Source of the DNA: Amoebophrya sp. AT5.2
Taxonomy: Eukaryota; Sar; Dinophyceae; Syndiniales; Amoebophryaceae
Direction of reading: 5' to 3'
NCBI GenBank assembly: GCA_005223375.1
Contig: RXOD01004184.1
Span: 1 to 26,632 of the forward strand
Length of the DNA: 26,632 nucleotides
A model generated the notes under the pieces. It ran no database searches and was not told where the DNA came from. It saw nothing but the letters and a program-made list of their open reading frames with translations. A program made the translations under genes and the position numbers. This document shows, one piece after another, positions 1-9,509 of this stretch (its first letter is position 1; each line of letters starts with the position of its first letter).

Positions 1-3000
1 CCGCCGCCGCGGCAGCTGAAGCAGAAGCGCGAAAGGCCTCCCTGGCAGTCGACGAGTTGCGCCACAGGCTATCCGAACAGACAGCGCTGACGCACACCCT
101 GGAACAGGAAAAGGCCGCCTTGGTCGCAGAAAAAGCGGCGCAGCAGGCGCGCGAGGAGTCCCTCGCCAGCGCTCAGGCGAGCGCGCAGGAAGTCGTCGGG
201 GATGAGGTCGCGAGCCTGCAGAAGCAGCTCGCAGAGCAAAACTCGGCGTGGGAAAGAAAGCTCTCGGAGCTGCACGGGGAGAAGGAGACGAGCGAAGCCG
301 AGGTGTGGGACCTACAGTCCGAGCGCGACGCCCTGCGACGCGAAATCGAGGAGCTGCGCAACTCGAGCAGCGCGACTGCGGCAGACGCTTCCGCCGCGGC
401 TGAAAAGGAAAAGTCCGCTGCGGCCGCACTGGAAGCAGCGGAGCAGCGACTCGCGGCCGCGGTGGAAGCTGCACAAGCGGAGAAGGCCGAAGTTGAAAAG
501 CAGGCATCAGAGGCGAAGGCAACACTGCAGGCTGCGGAAACGAATTTCCAGACGCAGTTGGCGGAAGTACAGTCAAAACTGGACCAGCAAACGGATGCGG
601 TGAAAGCCGCCACTGAAGCCCGAGCGACGTTGGAGGGCCAGAGAGCGGCTCTCGAGGGGAGCCTAACTGCAGCACAGACGGAGCTCAGTGCTGCCAAAGC
701 AACAGCCGAGCAGGCGTCGGGAGAGTCAGGCGCGGCAGAACAGAGAATACGTGCGGAAAACGCAGCCTTGCAGGGCGAGGTAGCTGCTCTGACATCGAAA
801 ACTGCCGCCCTAGAAGCGGCAGGCGCGTCCCTCGAAGCAGAGAAGGCCAGCCTCGAAGCAGCAAAGTCCACCCTGGAGATGGAGAAAGCGACCCTGGAAG
901 CAGCAAAAGCTTCGCTGGAGACTGAAAAGACCACTGCCGAAGCCGCGAAAGAGGCCGCGCTGGCCGAAAAAGCGGCTGCAGAGGCTGCGAAAGCTGCTGC
1001 GGAGGCTGAGGCGAAGGCCGTAGCAGCAGCAAGCGACGGCAACAGCGCGGAAGCGACAACGGCAGCGCTGGACGAAAGAGAGCAGGCGGTGCGTGCAGAG
1101 ATGGAGGCCAAGTTCAAGGAGGCAACGCAGAAGATCAAAGAAGAGTTCTCTTCACGAATGAAAGCGAAGCTGCAGTCCATCAGCGAGCAAACAGAAAAGG
1201 ACAAAGCGGAAATGGAAGAGAAGCACGCGGCCAAGGTACTTTGCCTCCTTGTTTGTTCATTCTACTTGAAGAATCATTGGATTTAATCCGAAAGTTCTTG
1301 ACGGAGCACCACTAGGGCTAGGACTAGGTGGTCTAGGCGGCGCCGGCGTTCTTCTTCTTCCGGGGTTCCTCCAGATCCAGGTTCTAAGTGCGAGTATGAG
1401 GAAACCAGAGAAATCCAAATTATATCCACGCACCAGGAAGCCGAGGCGGCTACGAAGTTCGAGGAGGACAAGCAGAAGTTTTTGAAGAAGTTCCAGGACA
1501 AGTGGGCCTATGAACGCTCGGAGTTCGACCGCGACAAGGCCCAGTGGGAAGCAGAGCGCGAGCAGCACAAGGCCGACATGGTCAAACAGCGCGATACCTA
1601 CGCGGACAAAATCGTCCAAATCGAAACGCAGTACTGTTGATAATTGTTCTTGCATGCTCTTTGAGTTTGTTGTAGTGGGTGCTGCGCTACCTTCTTTCGA
1701 CGTTTAGCTTCGTCATCGTCTTCGTTAACTGTCGTCTGTTGGAGATGACCATGACGATCAAGAAGAAGAGCGACTTTGTGCCTGTTCGATGAAGAGAAAC
1801 AGAACGACCACTCAACGCAGCTAAGTAAGTACTTCGCTCGCCATTCAACAGGTACCAGCAGCAGGTGCAGTCGCTGGAGGAAAGCGTGAGGGATGGGAGC
1901 AAAACGCGCGGGAACGAATTGGAACATTTACAGAAGTGCCACATGCTGCAAACGAGGGAGATGGAGGAGGAGTCCTTGCAGCTCAAGAACGAGCTCCGCA
2001 AGCGCGACACGGAGCTCGAAACTTCGAAGAAGCAGCAGCAGGAGTCTGCGGCCGTGAGGGAGGACTATTCGAAGATGGAAACGGCGACGGAAAACCTGCG
2101 CAAGTCCATGAAAGAAAAAGAAAAGGAGTTTCAAGAACAACTGAGAGAAGCAAACGAAAAAGCACTGAAATCGTCCATGTACTGCTAGTACTGCGGAGTT
2201 TTTACTATTACTTGTTTTTTGTGGTGCTGGCAGGGACAGTATTGTTCGCGTTCGATGAATGATCGAGTGATTGATTGATTGATCATTGATTGATTGTCGC
2301 ACCAGGTTAATGCGTGAGAACGAGGAGTTGCGCAAGGAGGCGCAGGATGACTCCGCCAAGTACCACCGGCTGATGCAGGGGATCGTGGAGGCGCAGGAGC
2401 AGCGCGTCCGCCTCGAAACCGCGCTGGAGCAGGAGCGGCTGAAGCACCGCGAGGTGGTCGAGTCCAAGACCGAGGAGCTGCAGGCCGAGTTTGACGGTCA
2501 GGTTGCCGCCATGAAGGACAGGCACGACGCGCAGAAGCGCGGGCTGGAGCTGGAAAAGCAGAAGCTGGAGTTCGAGACGAACCACCTCCAGAAGGAGCTC
2601 GAGCGGCAGCAGGCGGTGATCGACGCGAAAAGCAAGGAAATCCGGATCAAGGACAAGGAGCTCGCGGAAAGCCTCGCTTCCTCCGGGGGCGGAATGAAGA
2701 AGGGTGGCCTCGGGCCTCTGGGATCTTCGAGTGGGAGTGCAGGCTCGAGCACTAGCGCCGGAGGGCCCGGGATCTCGGTGCTGGGCAGCGCGCAGGCGGG
2801 CAGCGTGCAGCAGACGCTCGAGATCGACCATTTGCGCAAGAAGCTCGCGGACCACACGAAGAGGATAGAGGTGTTGGTGTGCGAAAAGTCCGCGCTCAAC
2901 CTCGAGATCCAGAACATGAGCCGCCGGATCGACCTGGAGAGCCTGGGTGCGGAATTCCGGGAGTTCGCACCCCGGAAGGTGCATGCCGGGATCATCAAGT

Positions 3001-3400
3001 TCGACGAGCTCTGTCAGCAAGGGCTGGTGTACATCCAGAAGACGCCGAACGTGCGGGTGTGCATATTCGCGTACCTCATGCTAGCACTACTACTAAACCT
3101 GTTCATGTGCGCGCGGTTTCTGCTCTTCTCGTGATCTGAGCTGTCGGAGTCGGTGCTGCTGGGTCCGACGCAGCCATGTTGACCCGCTTACCTTCGATGG
3201 ACTACCAAGTAGACTAATATGGCGGCGATGCAGATGCAGCTAGCCGCGAAATTGAAGACGGCAACGACCAACGACCACGTACACCAGGGGGACCCGGACC
3301 CGGTTCCGACGAGGAAGAGACGGCGCAGACGCTCTTTTATGAATACTTCTATGCGACAAGCATGTTGCTGTTGGACTCCATCGCGCCTGAAACAGAATAG
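1..3400 (+). CDS. Large coiled-coil protein, 5'-truncated, five exons
   Basis: The frame is open from base 3, so the start lies outside the window. Proposed exons are 3-1235, 1437-1630, 1852-2178, 2306-3070 and 3244-3400 (stop TAG 3398-3400). They sum to 2676 nt, exactly 892 codons, with matching phases at each junction. The product is almost entirely Glu/Lys/Ala/Gln-rich helix with heptad spacing, as in rod-like cytoskeletal, centrosomal or Golgi-tether proteins. A Gly/Ser linker near 2680-2800 interrupts the coil. The last coiled segment is followed by a less repetitive stretch (FAPRKVHAGIIKFDEL) and an acidic tail with SDEEETAQ that ends LLLDSIAPETE. No motor, ATPase or membrane segment is visible, so a structural role is inferred. 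The final junction is the least certain: GTGTGC at 3059 is an alternative donor in the same phase. Confidence 0.75.
825..1013 (+). repeat. Nine tandem Ala/Leu/Glu/Lys heptads inside the coiled-coil gene
   Basis: The encoded peptide repeats every seven residues: ASLEAEK, ASLEAAK, STLEMEK, ATLEAAK, ASLETEK, TTAEAAK, EAALAEK, AAAEAAK, AAAEAEA. Lys closes eight of the nine units and Glu is fixed at the fourth position. The DNA is diverged between units (codons differ), so selection on the protein or an old expansion is more likely than a recent slippage event. This is an uninterrupted amphipathic helix of about 63 residues. Confidence 0.9.
1236..1436 (+). other. Intron (phase 0) in coiled-coil gene
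   Basis: The donor is AAG|GTACTTTG and the acceptor CACCAG|GAAGCC. The frame stops at TAA 1284-1286 inside it and resumes after it with EAEAATKFEED. It is 201 nt long and contains the stuttering segment CTAGGGCTAGGACTAGG at 1314-1330. Confidence 0.8.
1631..1851 (+). other. Intron (phase 2) with terminal inverted repeats, introner-like
   Basis: The donor is CA|GTACTGTTGA and the acceptor TTCAACAG|GTACCAG. Removing 221 nt joins ETQ to YQQQVQSLEE in frame. The ends are mirror images: TGTTGA at 1635-1640 pairs with TCAACA at 1845-1850. The element is flanked by GTAC on both sides (1631-1634 and 1852-1855). This matches the target-duplication plus inverted-repeat layout described for introner elements. 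Confidence 0.8.
2179..2305 (+). other. Intron (phase 2) in coiled-coil gene
   Basis: The donor is CCAT|GTACTGCT and the acceptor GCACCAG|GTTAATG. Splicing gives KSSM-LMRENEELRKE. It is 127 nt long. Its 3' half holds a GATT/GATTGATT stutter at about 2262-2295. Confidence 0.8.
3071..3243 (+). other. Probable intron (phase 2) before the last exon
   Basis: The donor GTACCTCA follows TTCGC, and the acceptor is GCAGCTAG|CCGCGAA. The downstream frame REIEDGNDQRPRTP has coding-like codon use and ends at TAG 3398-3400. A donor at 3059 (GTGTGC) fits the same phase, so the exact 5' boundary is open. Confidence 0.5.
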
Positions 3401-4377
3401 GGATGGGCAGACGCGGTTCTGCTGCAGTACGTCTCTGTCTCTGTCTTTACAAGAAAGGCCGCCAATGGGCGCACGCAATGCTGAGACCCCTACTTACTCT
3501 CTTCGACAACCGTGCGACAGATAATTTAACCTTGACGGAACCGGAAGCGACGCCTGGCGTGCGCCTCTGCTTTGTTCAGGGACCACCGATCGCTTGAACC
3601 AACTACGTGTGATGGTGCTTCAGGCCGAGTGTCTACGCCTTGTTCAACATGTTTCTTGTTTCAATTTTGAATGTCCTCCGGTGATTGAAACAGAAAGTAC
3701 TTAGTCTGATGTTTCTGCATGGTGAAAAAAAACGATGTCTCAGTCTTCCTGCGTCAGACAGCGATGAGTCGGTAGAGTGTGGAGCAAAAATGAACAAAAA
3801 GAAAAAACTGTTTTGAAGTCTTTGATGGAGCTGCCCCTGCCGCATCCATTTACAGTGTGCCTGTCCACCGTTTTCGTCCATGCTTTCTCGTACTGCTTTC
3901 GTCAGGTGGAGGAGGCCTTGCAAACCGGTTCCGCAGACCCAAAAAGATTACTGTCAAAATGGCCTGTAGGTAACCGTATACGTAATAGTTATGGAGAAGA
4001 ACTACGTGCATACGCAGAGGTGTAGGAAGACGTATTTCGTTGCGTTAACATCGGTTTCGTCGTACTCGTACAACTTTTCGTTGCTACAAGTAGAAGGCAA
4101 GTGGTATTCCCAGCACCGCAAGCACTCCGACTTCGTCTTCGCGCCCCAGGCCCACACTTGATTCCCCTGCAGAGTACGTTTACCAAGAAAAAAGAAACGA
4201 CCCGCAGAAAATACTGGAAGGATACCAACCAAGAACGCGATTGATTCACCACTTTGTTCAGCTCTGTCACGCAAAGCTGCCAAAGGCGAAGTCCAAATCC
4301 TAGACGCCCCGCAATCCAATAGCAGAGACAATCTTCTTTCGTTTCGGACCGAACAGAAGGGCATCAACCGGAACAGG
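3401..4377. other. Intergenic region with possible upstream exons of the next gene
   Basis: No secure gene lies here. A short + strand stretch at 3906-3966 sits between a CAG and a GTAACC donor-like site and could encode VEEALQTGSADPKRLLSKWP. The frame of the next gene is also open upstream to a TGA near 4158, with no ATG before 4378 and an acceptor-like CTGCAG near 4168-4173. The downstream gene may therefore have an extra 5' exon or two. Nothing else stands out. Confidence 0.4.
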
Positions 4378-5796
4378 ATGGCTGACGACGGCGAGGAGAA
4401 GAAGATGGACCTGGGCAACCTACTCGGAGCCCTGCGGGTGAACTCCCTGAAGGCGGCCATGGCAAACTCCCCCATGGAAAAGCGCGACAAAAAGAAGCTC
4501 GTCATCAAGGACTCATTGAGAAAGACGGAGAGGTATGTCGTGATTTGGTCTTTTTGCTTGATTCTTTTGATCTTTCGTTGCAGCTTGATGCTTCGGCTCG
4601 GGCTCCTTGAGTTTGCGCTCGACACGGAGCACGCAACAAGTCCGATGCGGGTTCAATAAATTCGTGTGAAATTGCACAGCCTTCCATTTGAGGGACGTAA
4701 GCCGTACGCGCAGTGGAGTCCGAGATCAGTGGCGCAGCAGACGTTGGACTATATCGGGAACGAGGAAGACGCCAGTCCACTTCGCAAGCTCTGCCGGGAT
4801 TCGGTGGAGAAAACGCTTCCATGCCGGGCAATCGTAATGGCTTAGACTTGTCGCTTTCTTGATCGAAAAAAGTGTTGTGCTTGAGTTGGCGTTCTTGATC
4901 GAAAAAAGTATTGTGCTTGATTCAAATAAATTAGAAGTTTGCATTGGCGTTCTTCGATGAGCACCACATGCACACCGACGTGGACTCGACGAACACCATT
5001 TCATGAACACAGGTGCATCACATCGACGTGGACCCGATGAAGGTAAAGAAGAGCAGGGGCGAGACCACGCTGCACAACGTCACAACGTACTTCATCTTGT
5101 TCTACCTGCGATAAGAGAGTTGCGTACTTCATCTGCTTTCTTTCTGATGTCGATGAGTGACGATGATGTCTTCCCGTTCCCGCAGGCGTGATAAGTTTCT
5201 GTTTGCTTTTTTGAGTCTTGGAATAGCGAAGACGAGCTGAATAAAACAATAGAAACGGCCTCTGTACTTGACTTTCGTCTTTTTCAGGGTAAACCGACGA
5301 ACGCAGCGCGCGATGACGGCCGAGGAGGTGGCAGACAACTGCGAAAAGAGCATCGAGTTCTTTCGACAGGCAAGGGAAACCAACGCGAAGATGGTACTGT
5401 CGATTCTACGCTGTCCATGCATATTTTTCGTTGATTTCATCTACAACGTTCTATCTGTATCTATGTATTAGTAATATTTTCAGATCTCGTTCCCGAGCTC
5501 GACTGAGACTGACTGTTTGTGCATGTGCAATTAAGCTACGTACCCCGCCTACTCACCTACCCTTCCTGATCAAGGCGGCCTCATCTACCGCAGCGTCCCG
5601 ATCAAGATCGTCGTATACGTTTTTTTTCGATTTTTTTTCACAGGAAGAAATGTATCCAGACGGCATGTTCCCCAAGAAGGGCAGTGCTTGGGCTAAGATG
5701 AGAGAGAAATCAAAGATGCGCGGCAAACTCGACACTGCACTCGGAGTTGGAGCGAGCGGTGCTGCCGAGGCTGTAGGCGAGAAGAGCGATGCCTAA
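4378..5796 (+). CDS. Unknown 213-aa protein, five exons
   Basis: Exons 4378-4532, 4680-4833, 5013-5086, 5288-5393 and 5644-5796 sum to 642 nt, giving 213 residues plus TAA, and all four junction phases agree. The ATG at 4378 starts MADDGEEKKMDLGNLLGALR. The product is hydrophilic and rich in charged residues. Its middle reads PYAQWSPRSVAQQTLDYIG and IVHHIDVDPMKVKKSRGE. Near the C-terminus are two acidic/basic helices (TAEEVADNCEKSIEFFRQA and AWAKMREKSKMRGKL) and an Ala/Gly-rich tail. There is no signal peptide or membrane span. I do not recognise a family. The even exon sizes and clean phases make the model credible, although the frame is open upstream of the chosen ATG, so the protein may be longer at its N-terminus. 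Confidence 0.75.
4533..4679 (+). other. Intron (phase 2)
   Basis: The donor is GGAGAG|GTATGTCG and the acceptor TTGCACAG|CCTTCC, giving KTES-LPFEGRKPY. It is 147 nt and contains in-frame stops. Confidence 0.75.
4834..5012 (+). other. Intron (phase 0) carrying internal repeats
   Basis: The donor is GCAATC|GTAATGGC and the acceptor AACACAG|GTGCATC. It is 179 nt. It holds two 29-nt near-identical copies (see repeat entry). Just before the acceptor is a sequence resembling the first bases of the following exon. Confidence 0.7.
4856..4920 (+). repeat. Tandem 29-nt repeat, two copies, inside an intron
   Basis: Copies at 4856-4884 and 4892-4920 differ by one base. Each starts TTCTTGATCG and ends TTGTGCTTGA. 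The period is 36 nt. A partial third copy (TTGGCGTTCTTCGATGA) follows at 4944-4960. Confidence 0.85.
5087..5287 (+). other. Intron (phase 2)
   Basis: The donor is CACAAC|GTACTTCA and the acceptor TTTTTCAG|GGTAAAC, giving HNVTT-VNRRTQ. It is 201 nt with a pyrimidine-rich 3' end. Confidence 0.8.
5394..5643 (+). other. Intron (phase 0)
   Basis: The donor is AAGATG|GTACTGTC and the acceptor TTTTTTTTCACAG|GAAGAA, giving TNAKM-EEMYPDG. It is 250 nt with a long T-rich tract before the acceptor. Confidence 0.85.
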
Positions 5797-6432
5797 GAAG
5801 AAGTCTTTTTTTCGAAAAGGGGATGCGCATGCGGTGAATCGATTTCGATAGTCCCCTCGAAGGACGAAGGAAAGATCTGATTTTTTTTGAGTGGGTTTTT
5901 TTTCTAGTTGTGCATGTTGGTGACCAAAGAAAGCCAAACAAGGTAGAGGTACACGAACACGAATTCAAGGTCGGATTTTTTTCTGAGATATCGTGAATAC
6001 TGTAGCATAGGGTAGAAATAGCACTGGTAGGATGCATGTCACAAATTGCGGATTCTGGAACTTACGGTCGTCGGGCGCATACAAGCTTGAAATTCGTACC
6101 CCATCGTCGTGAAACTGCTCGTAGTTCCTCGCGACGACAATTTTGCTACTTCTACCACTAGGTGCACATAATTCTCGAGAGCAGCTACTGCTACACATAT
6201 TACGAGGAGATTAAGGGTCGAGTCGAATGTAACCCATTTCCGCCATATCTTGAATAATGGCATTAACGGCTCTACTCCCTGTAGATTCACAACTGAATAA
6301 TTCCACTCGCTCGACGCGAGCTGAGTTTTACACGACGAGCTCATACAGCTGACACTGACTTGTTTTCTTTCTAGGAATAGTGGTGCCTTCCTCGATTGAT
6401 GTCGATGTCGCCACGATATCGGATGATCACGG
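5797..6432. other. Intergenic region; two competing minus-strand frames, neither convincing
   Basis: No + strand gene is visible. On the minus strand two overlapping frames stay open. One runs 6464-6039 and includes a hydrophobic stretch (LNLLVICVAVAALENYV). The other runs 6198-5965 and includes NYEQFHDDGVRISSLYAPDDR followed by a GTAAGT donor-like site. They overlap in different frames, so at most one is coding. I cannot tell which, if either. Confidence 0.3.
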
Positions 6433-7101
6433 ATGCAGATGTCACTAGAACTGCAAGCGTACACTAGCCGAAAGATACTACGTCTACCATTCTCAAGTCT
6501 GCATAAGAATAATTACTGTACACATACACGACTTTCCACCCTTGTGTTGGTTTTGCAAAAGAAAGGAACGGGGCAAGAATGGATTCATATAGACGGAAAA
6601 CACGCTTCCGCATGAAGCCTTCAAATGGAAAAATTCAACCCAAACCACAGCAAAAAGACGCGAAGCGCGGGACGGCGTGGAGCAAGCTGCGGAAGAAGTT
6701 CCAGCGGGAGTAGTCGTCGGACAGAAGCTCATTCTCGTTGGAAACCTCAACCTCATCGTCGAAGACTATACCAAAACCTCGTCGTACCATCCCCACTCCA
6801 CCACTTGCGCCTGCGTGCTGGGCTCGAGAACGAACAAAAGCATTTCCGTTGATGGTGTTGCAATCATCGAAAGATGGTCCTTCGTTTTCCTTGTGTCGCT
6901 TTTGTCACCGACCCATGCGTGCAGGGCAAAAGCAATCGTTGAATTTTATGCAGAAGCAAGACCCAACCCCAAGCAACGAATGTCACTCTTCGGCATAATA
7001 ACGCAACAAATCTAGCGAAATTCGCTCTGGTGCTCGGTCTCCGACCGAAAGCGGCAAATGTGAGGATGAACGACTTACCGAGAAAAAGACTCACCAATTT
7101 T
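6433..7101 (+). CDS. Candidate multi-exon gene, weakly Csl4-like, 3' end unresolved
   Basis: Proposed exons 6433-6517, 6651-6854 and 7016-7101 give 125 codons with consistent phases (1, 1, then 0). The middle exon has strong third-position GC bias and reads VEQAAEEVPAGVVVGQKL and later CACVLGSRTNKSISVD. The third reads FALVLGLRPKAANVRMNDL. The order of a short N-terminal beta segment with GQKL, then ACVLG, then a strand like KAANVRM recalls the start of the exosome cap subunit Csl4 (N-terminal domain followed by an S1 fold). Downstream the same frame contains EDDVRPISVRVPV (7187-7227), resembling the family's DVR motif, but I found no clean phase-0 acceptor joining it. The resemblance is by eye only, and the end of the gene (perhaps near 7240 or 7362) is not settled. 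Confidence 0.3.
6518..6650 (+). other. Candidate intron (phase 1)
   Basis: The donor is AATTACT|GTACACAT and the acceptor AAACCACAG|CAAAAAG. It is 133 nt. The exon downstream has no in-frame ATG, so an upstream exon is required; the ATG at 6433 supplies one in the right phase. Confidence 0.4.
6855..7015 (+). other. Candidate intron (phase 1)
   Basis: The donor is TTGATG|GTGTTGCA and the acceptor ACAAATCTAG|CGAAATTC, giving SISVD-AKFALVLG. It is 161 nt. Other acceptors nearby (for example after GCGTGCAG near 6925) are possible. Confidence 0.35.
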
Positions 7102-7571
7102 GTACGAAAACGCACCGGGGGGCGTTGGCTCCTGTACCTGTGTTTGGAAGAAAGGTCATGTCGTAAAAATCCTTCGAGCGGCGCAACGGAAGATGACGTT
7201 CGGCCGATTTCCGTGCGTGTGCCTGTTGTACCTGATGAATGATAATGAAACAGGTGGACAAAAGCACGCAGTGCCCGGATCGACACCCGAAGGAAAACAC
7301 TCCATCAAGTCACTCGTACAGCCCGAGCAATACATCATGATGCTCGGCAGCTCCTCGTGAGTCTCAGCTGCCTCTTGTTCTTCACGGGCTTTGGGTTTGA
7401 CATGCAGCAAGGAAGCTGACGTCGGTAGAAGGTCATATCCCGCACAGAAGTCGTGGCGCGGGTGCTTTTCTTTCTCGTGGAGCGAAACTTGTGATCATGT
7501 TGAGCTGGAGAAATTAATACCGTGTGTATCTTTAGTCGTCGAAGGGATCATCATCATCGCTTGAGGATGGC
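7102..7571. other. Unresolved stretch, possible terminal exons of the preceding candidate
   Basis: Two + strand frames look coding in part. One continues to 7242 through GATEDDVRPISVRVPV. The other runs to 7360 through STPEGKHSIKSLVQPEQYIMMLG. A GTACGAAA donor-like site stands at 7102. I could not find one set of splice sites that uses both without breaking phase. From about 7370 to 7571 nothing is visible. Confidence 0.3.
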
Positions 7572-9114
7572 ATGGCGGTGGCGCTGGCGCGGCTGCTGAT
7601 TCGTGAAAAGGATGGTTTGGGATCCACTGTGCGCCTTGGCTGGTGTGGGACGATGTTTTCTTGTCGTGTCGTGCCAGTAGGTGTAGGTAAGGTCGTAGAC
7701 GAGCACGAGACGCGTAACAGTGGCAAACTAAATAATTTCAATGACCCAAGTAGAGCAAGGCCAAGAAGGCCAAAAAAAATTATCGAAATTTGTCCATAGC
7801 ATAGTACGGCCTTGTAACAAAGAAACTAGAACTACTTTCAAATCCATCGACGTGCCCGTGCGCTAGAAGCCACTGATTCTTTTTTACAACGCAGGTGTGG
7901 AATACATAGAAATACGAGCCATCTCCATTACAACAAGGATGTTTTTCGCGCGCAGTCTCAGCCGGCGCACGGAATCGCAGAGCTCCGGAAGAGATCCACC
8001 ACGAAACAATGGCGAACGCAGCAAGCGATCCCGCACGAAACAGGCATTAGCGCTGGTCCCCCAGGAGATACAGCAGCTGGACACTTTTTACCTCTGCGCC
8101 AGTGACGCGGGGAAGCCAAGCGCAAACTTCTTGCCGTCGACTTTGAAAAAAATTGTGGTGCAGCAAGATGATTCGCCAGACCGCGGAGGTCTCTGTGGTG
8201 CTGAGAGCGAGGGGGCTTCAACATCTCAGATCGGTTTCGGTCATCGTTTTGCGCGGGGGGCGCCGCTTGCTCCATCAGCAGATTGTCGGCGCCAACTTGT
8301 GCTCGAGAAGACAGCGCGAGTGCCTCAGGAGTTGCAGGAGGATTACGTTTTCCAGACGCCGGTGAAAAGGTCGCCGCAGTATGGATACGGAACGATGTTG
8401 CACGGGGTGCAGAGGTGTGCCGAGCAAAACGGCCGCCCCCCGTCAAGCAGTAGGTCGTCGGCGCGAAAACTGCCCCGGAATGGAAGTCGGCCAGGCAGCC
8501 ACCGCAGCGCTTCGTCAATGACGCCGTTGCTCGTTTCACCGATTCCTCGGTCCAACGTAACCACGCCAACAAGCGCCCAAAGTTTGTACCGCGACTTGGC
8601 CTTTCGATGTGATATCGAACAGGGAACTGACGGCGGGAGCGGAACCATGGCGCAATCGCTCCAGAGTCAACTGCGGAACCAAGAACTGAGGCATTCGTCG
8701 TCGCGACGGCAGCGGAGTGGTCAGAACTACGAGAGGGATAATCTCGCTTACGGGAGCAGCTGTAGGAGCAGCAGTGGCGGCATTCGCCACCAGAATCTGG
8801 TTTTGGGTGTGCGCGTCGCCGCGTTGCAGGAGATGTATCCGGCGGCACACCAAAGTGAGAACGGTTTTACCGCCGGCGAGGCGGACATCGGGCTCGTCCT
8901 GGAAAGGAAGCGTGTCCGAAAGCGTTTGCGGGGGCCGACGTGCTGTGGCGGGAAATACCACTGTGAGCTGATCGCCTGGATTCTGAACAAGCTTGCGTCG
9001 CTCGAGCGCAGGGGCATCCACTGGTACGTCAAAAAGCTCAGCGAGGAAGACCGGACAGCGCTGTTGGGCGCGGCGAAAGCAGCGAAGCCATACCTTCACG
9101 CGATACATAGATGA
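7572..9114 (+). CDS. Unknown 444-aa protein, two exons
   Basis: Exon 1 (7572-7686) starts with ATG and encodes MAVALARLLIREKDGLG and onward. It ends at a consensus GTAAGG donor. Exon 2 (7895-9114) follows a pyrimidine-rich TTTTTTACAACGCAG acceptor and runs to TGA. Together they make 1335 nt, 445 codons. The middle is Ser/Arg/Pro-rich and looks disordered. The C-terminus appears folded: TCCGGKYHCELIAWILNKL, then RRGIHWYVKKLSEEDRTALL, which could be a small helical domain with a Cys pair. No known family is recognised. If exon 1 is wrong, the ATG at 7939 would give a shorter, 391-aa form. A long antisense frame (8848-7958) is treated as a shadow. Confidence 0.6.
7687..7894 (+). other. Intron (phase 1)
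   Basis: The donor is GTAG|GTAAGGTC and the acceptor ACAACGCAG|GTGTGG. It is 208 nt. Phase 1 on both sides gives PVGVG-VEYIEIR. It is one of few introns here with an ordinary GTAAG-type donor. Confidence 0.55.
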
Positions 9115-9509
9115 AAAAGGTGGGGCAGCGGGGTGGACGACGACCGCTGGGTGCTGGTATCTCTTTACTGAGAGGTGGTGCTGGAAGAAGAGAAACGTAG
9201 ATATGAACCCGCATCGTCTTGGCCAACATAGCGATACGCGACTGTCGTAAAAAAATTTGGCTCTGACCACATCCTCATCCATGCATTTCTTCATTTTGGC
9301 TTTCCGAAGCCGAACACAATCAGTGTACACCAATCTGGAATTGGACAACGACACTGAATTAATATCAATGCGACGCAGCATAAAATTGTAGTAGCTTGTT
9401 TGTTTGTTTCGGTGCAGTCCGGGGCTGCTCAAATACGCCGGAAGTATGTTTGTGTTTCAGTGCGGAGTACTTGACTCCTGGACGAGTGCTACCGCTACGT
9501 GACACAATT
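9115..9509. other. Intergenic region, nothing secure
   Basis: No reliable ORF is present. The last 50 bases, after a TTTGTGTTTCAG acceptor-like site near 9459, stay open in the frame of the next small candidate and read EYLTPGRVLPLRDTI before its ATG. That candidate may therefore have an upstream exon, or this may be where trans-splicing would join a leader. Confidence 0.35.

Noticed and set aside
173..1234. 353-codon minus-strand ORF rich in Ser and Ala.
   Set aside because: It is the antisense of the heptad-rich coiled-coil exon; GC-rich periodic codons leave the opposite strand free of stops.
7532..7741. Minus-strand frame ending SSSDDDDPFDD, which looks like an acidic protein tail.
   Set aside because: The + strand exon 7572-7686 with a GTAAGG donor and matching phase explains the region better, and no upstream minus-strand exon could be joined. 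Not fully excluded.
8536..9432. 298-codon minus-strand ORF.
   Set aside because: It lies opposite the C-terminal part of the 444-aa gene, whose + strand codon bias is stronger; treated as a shadow.
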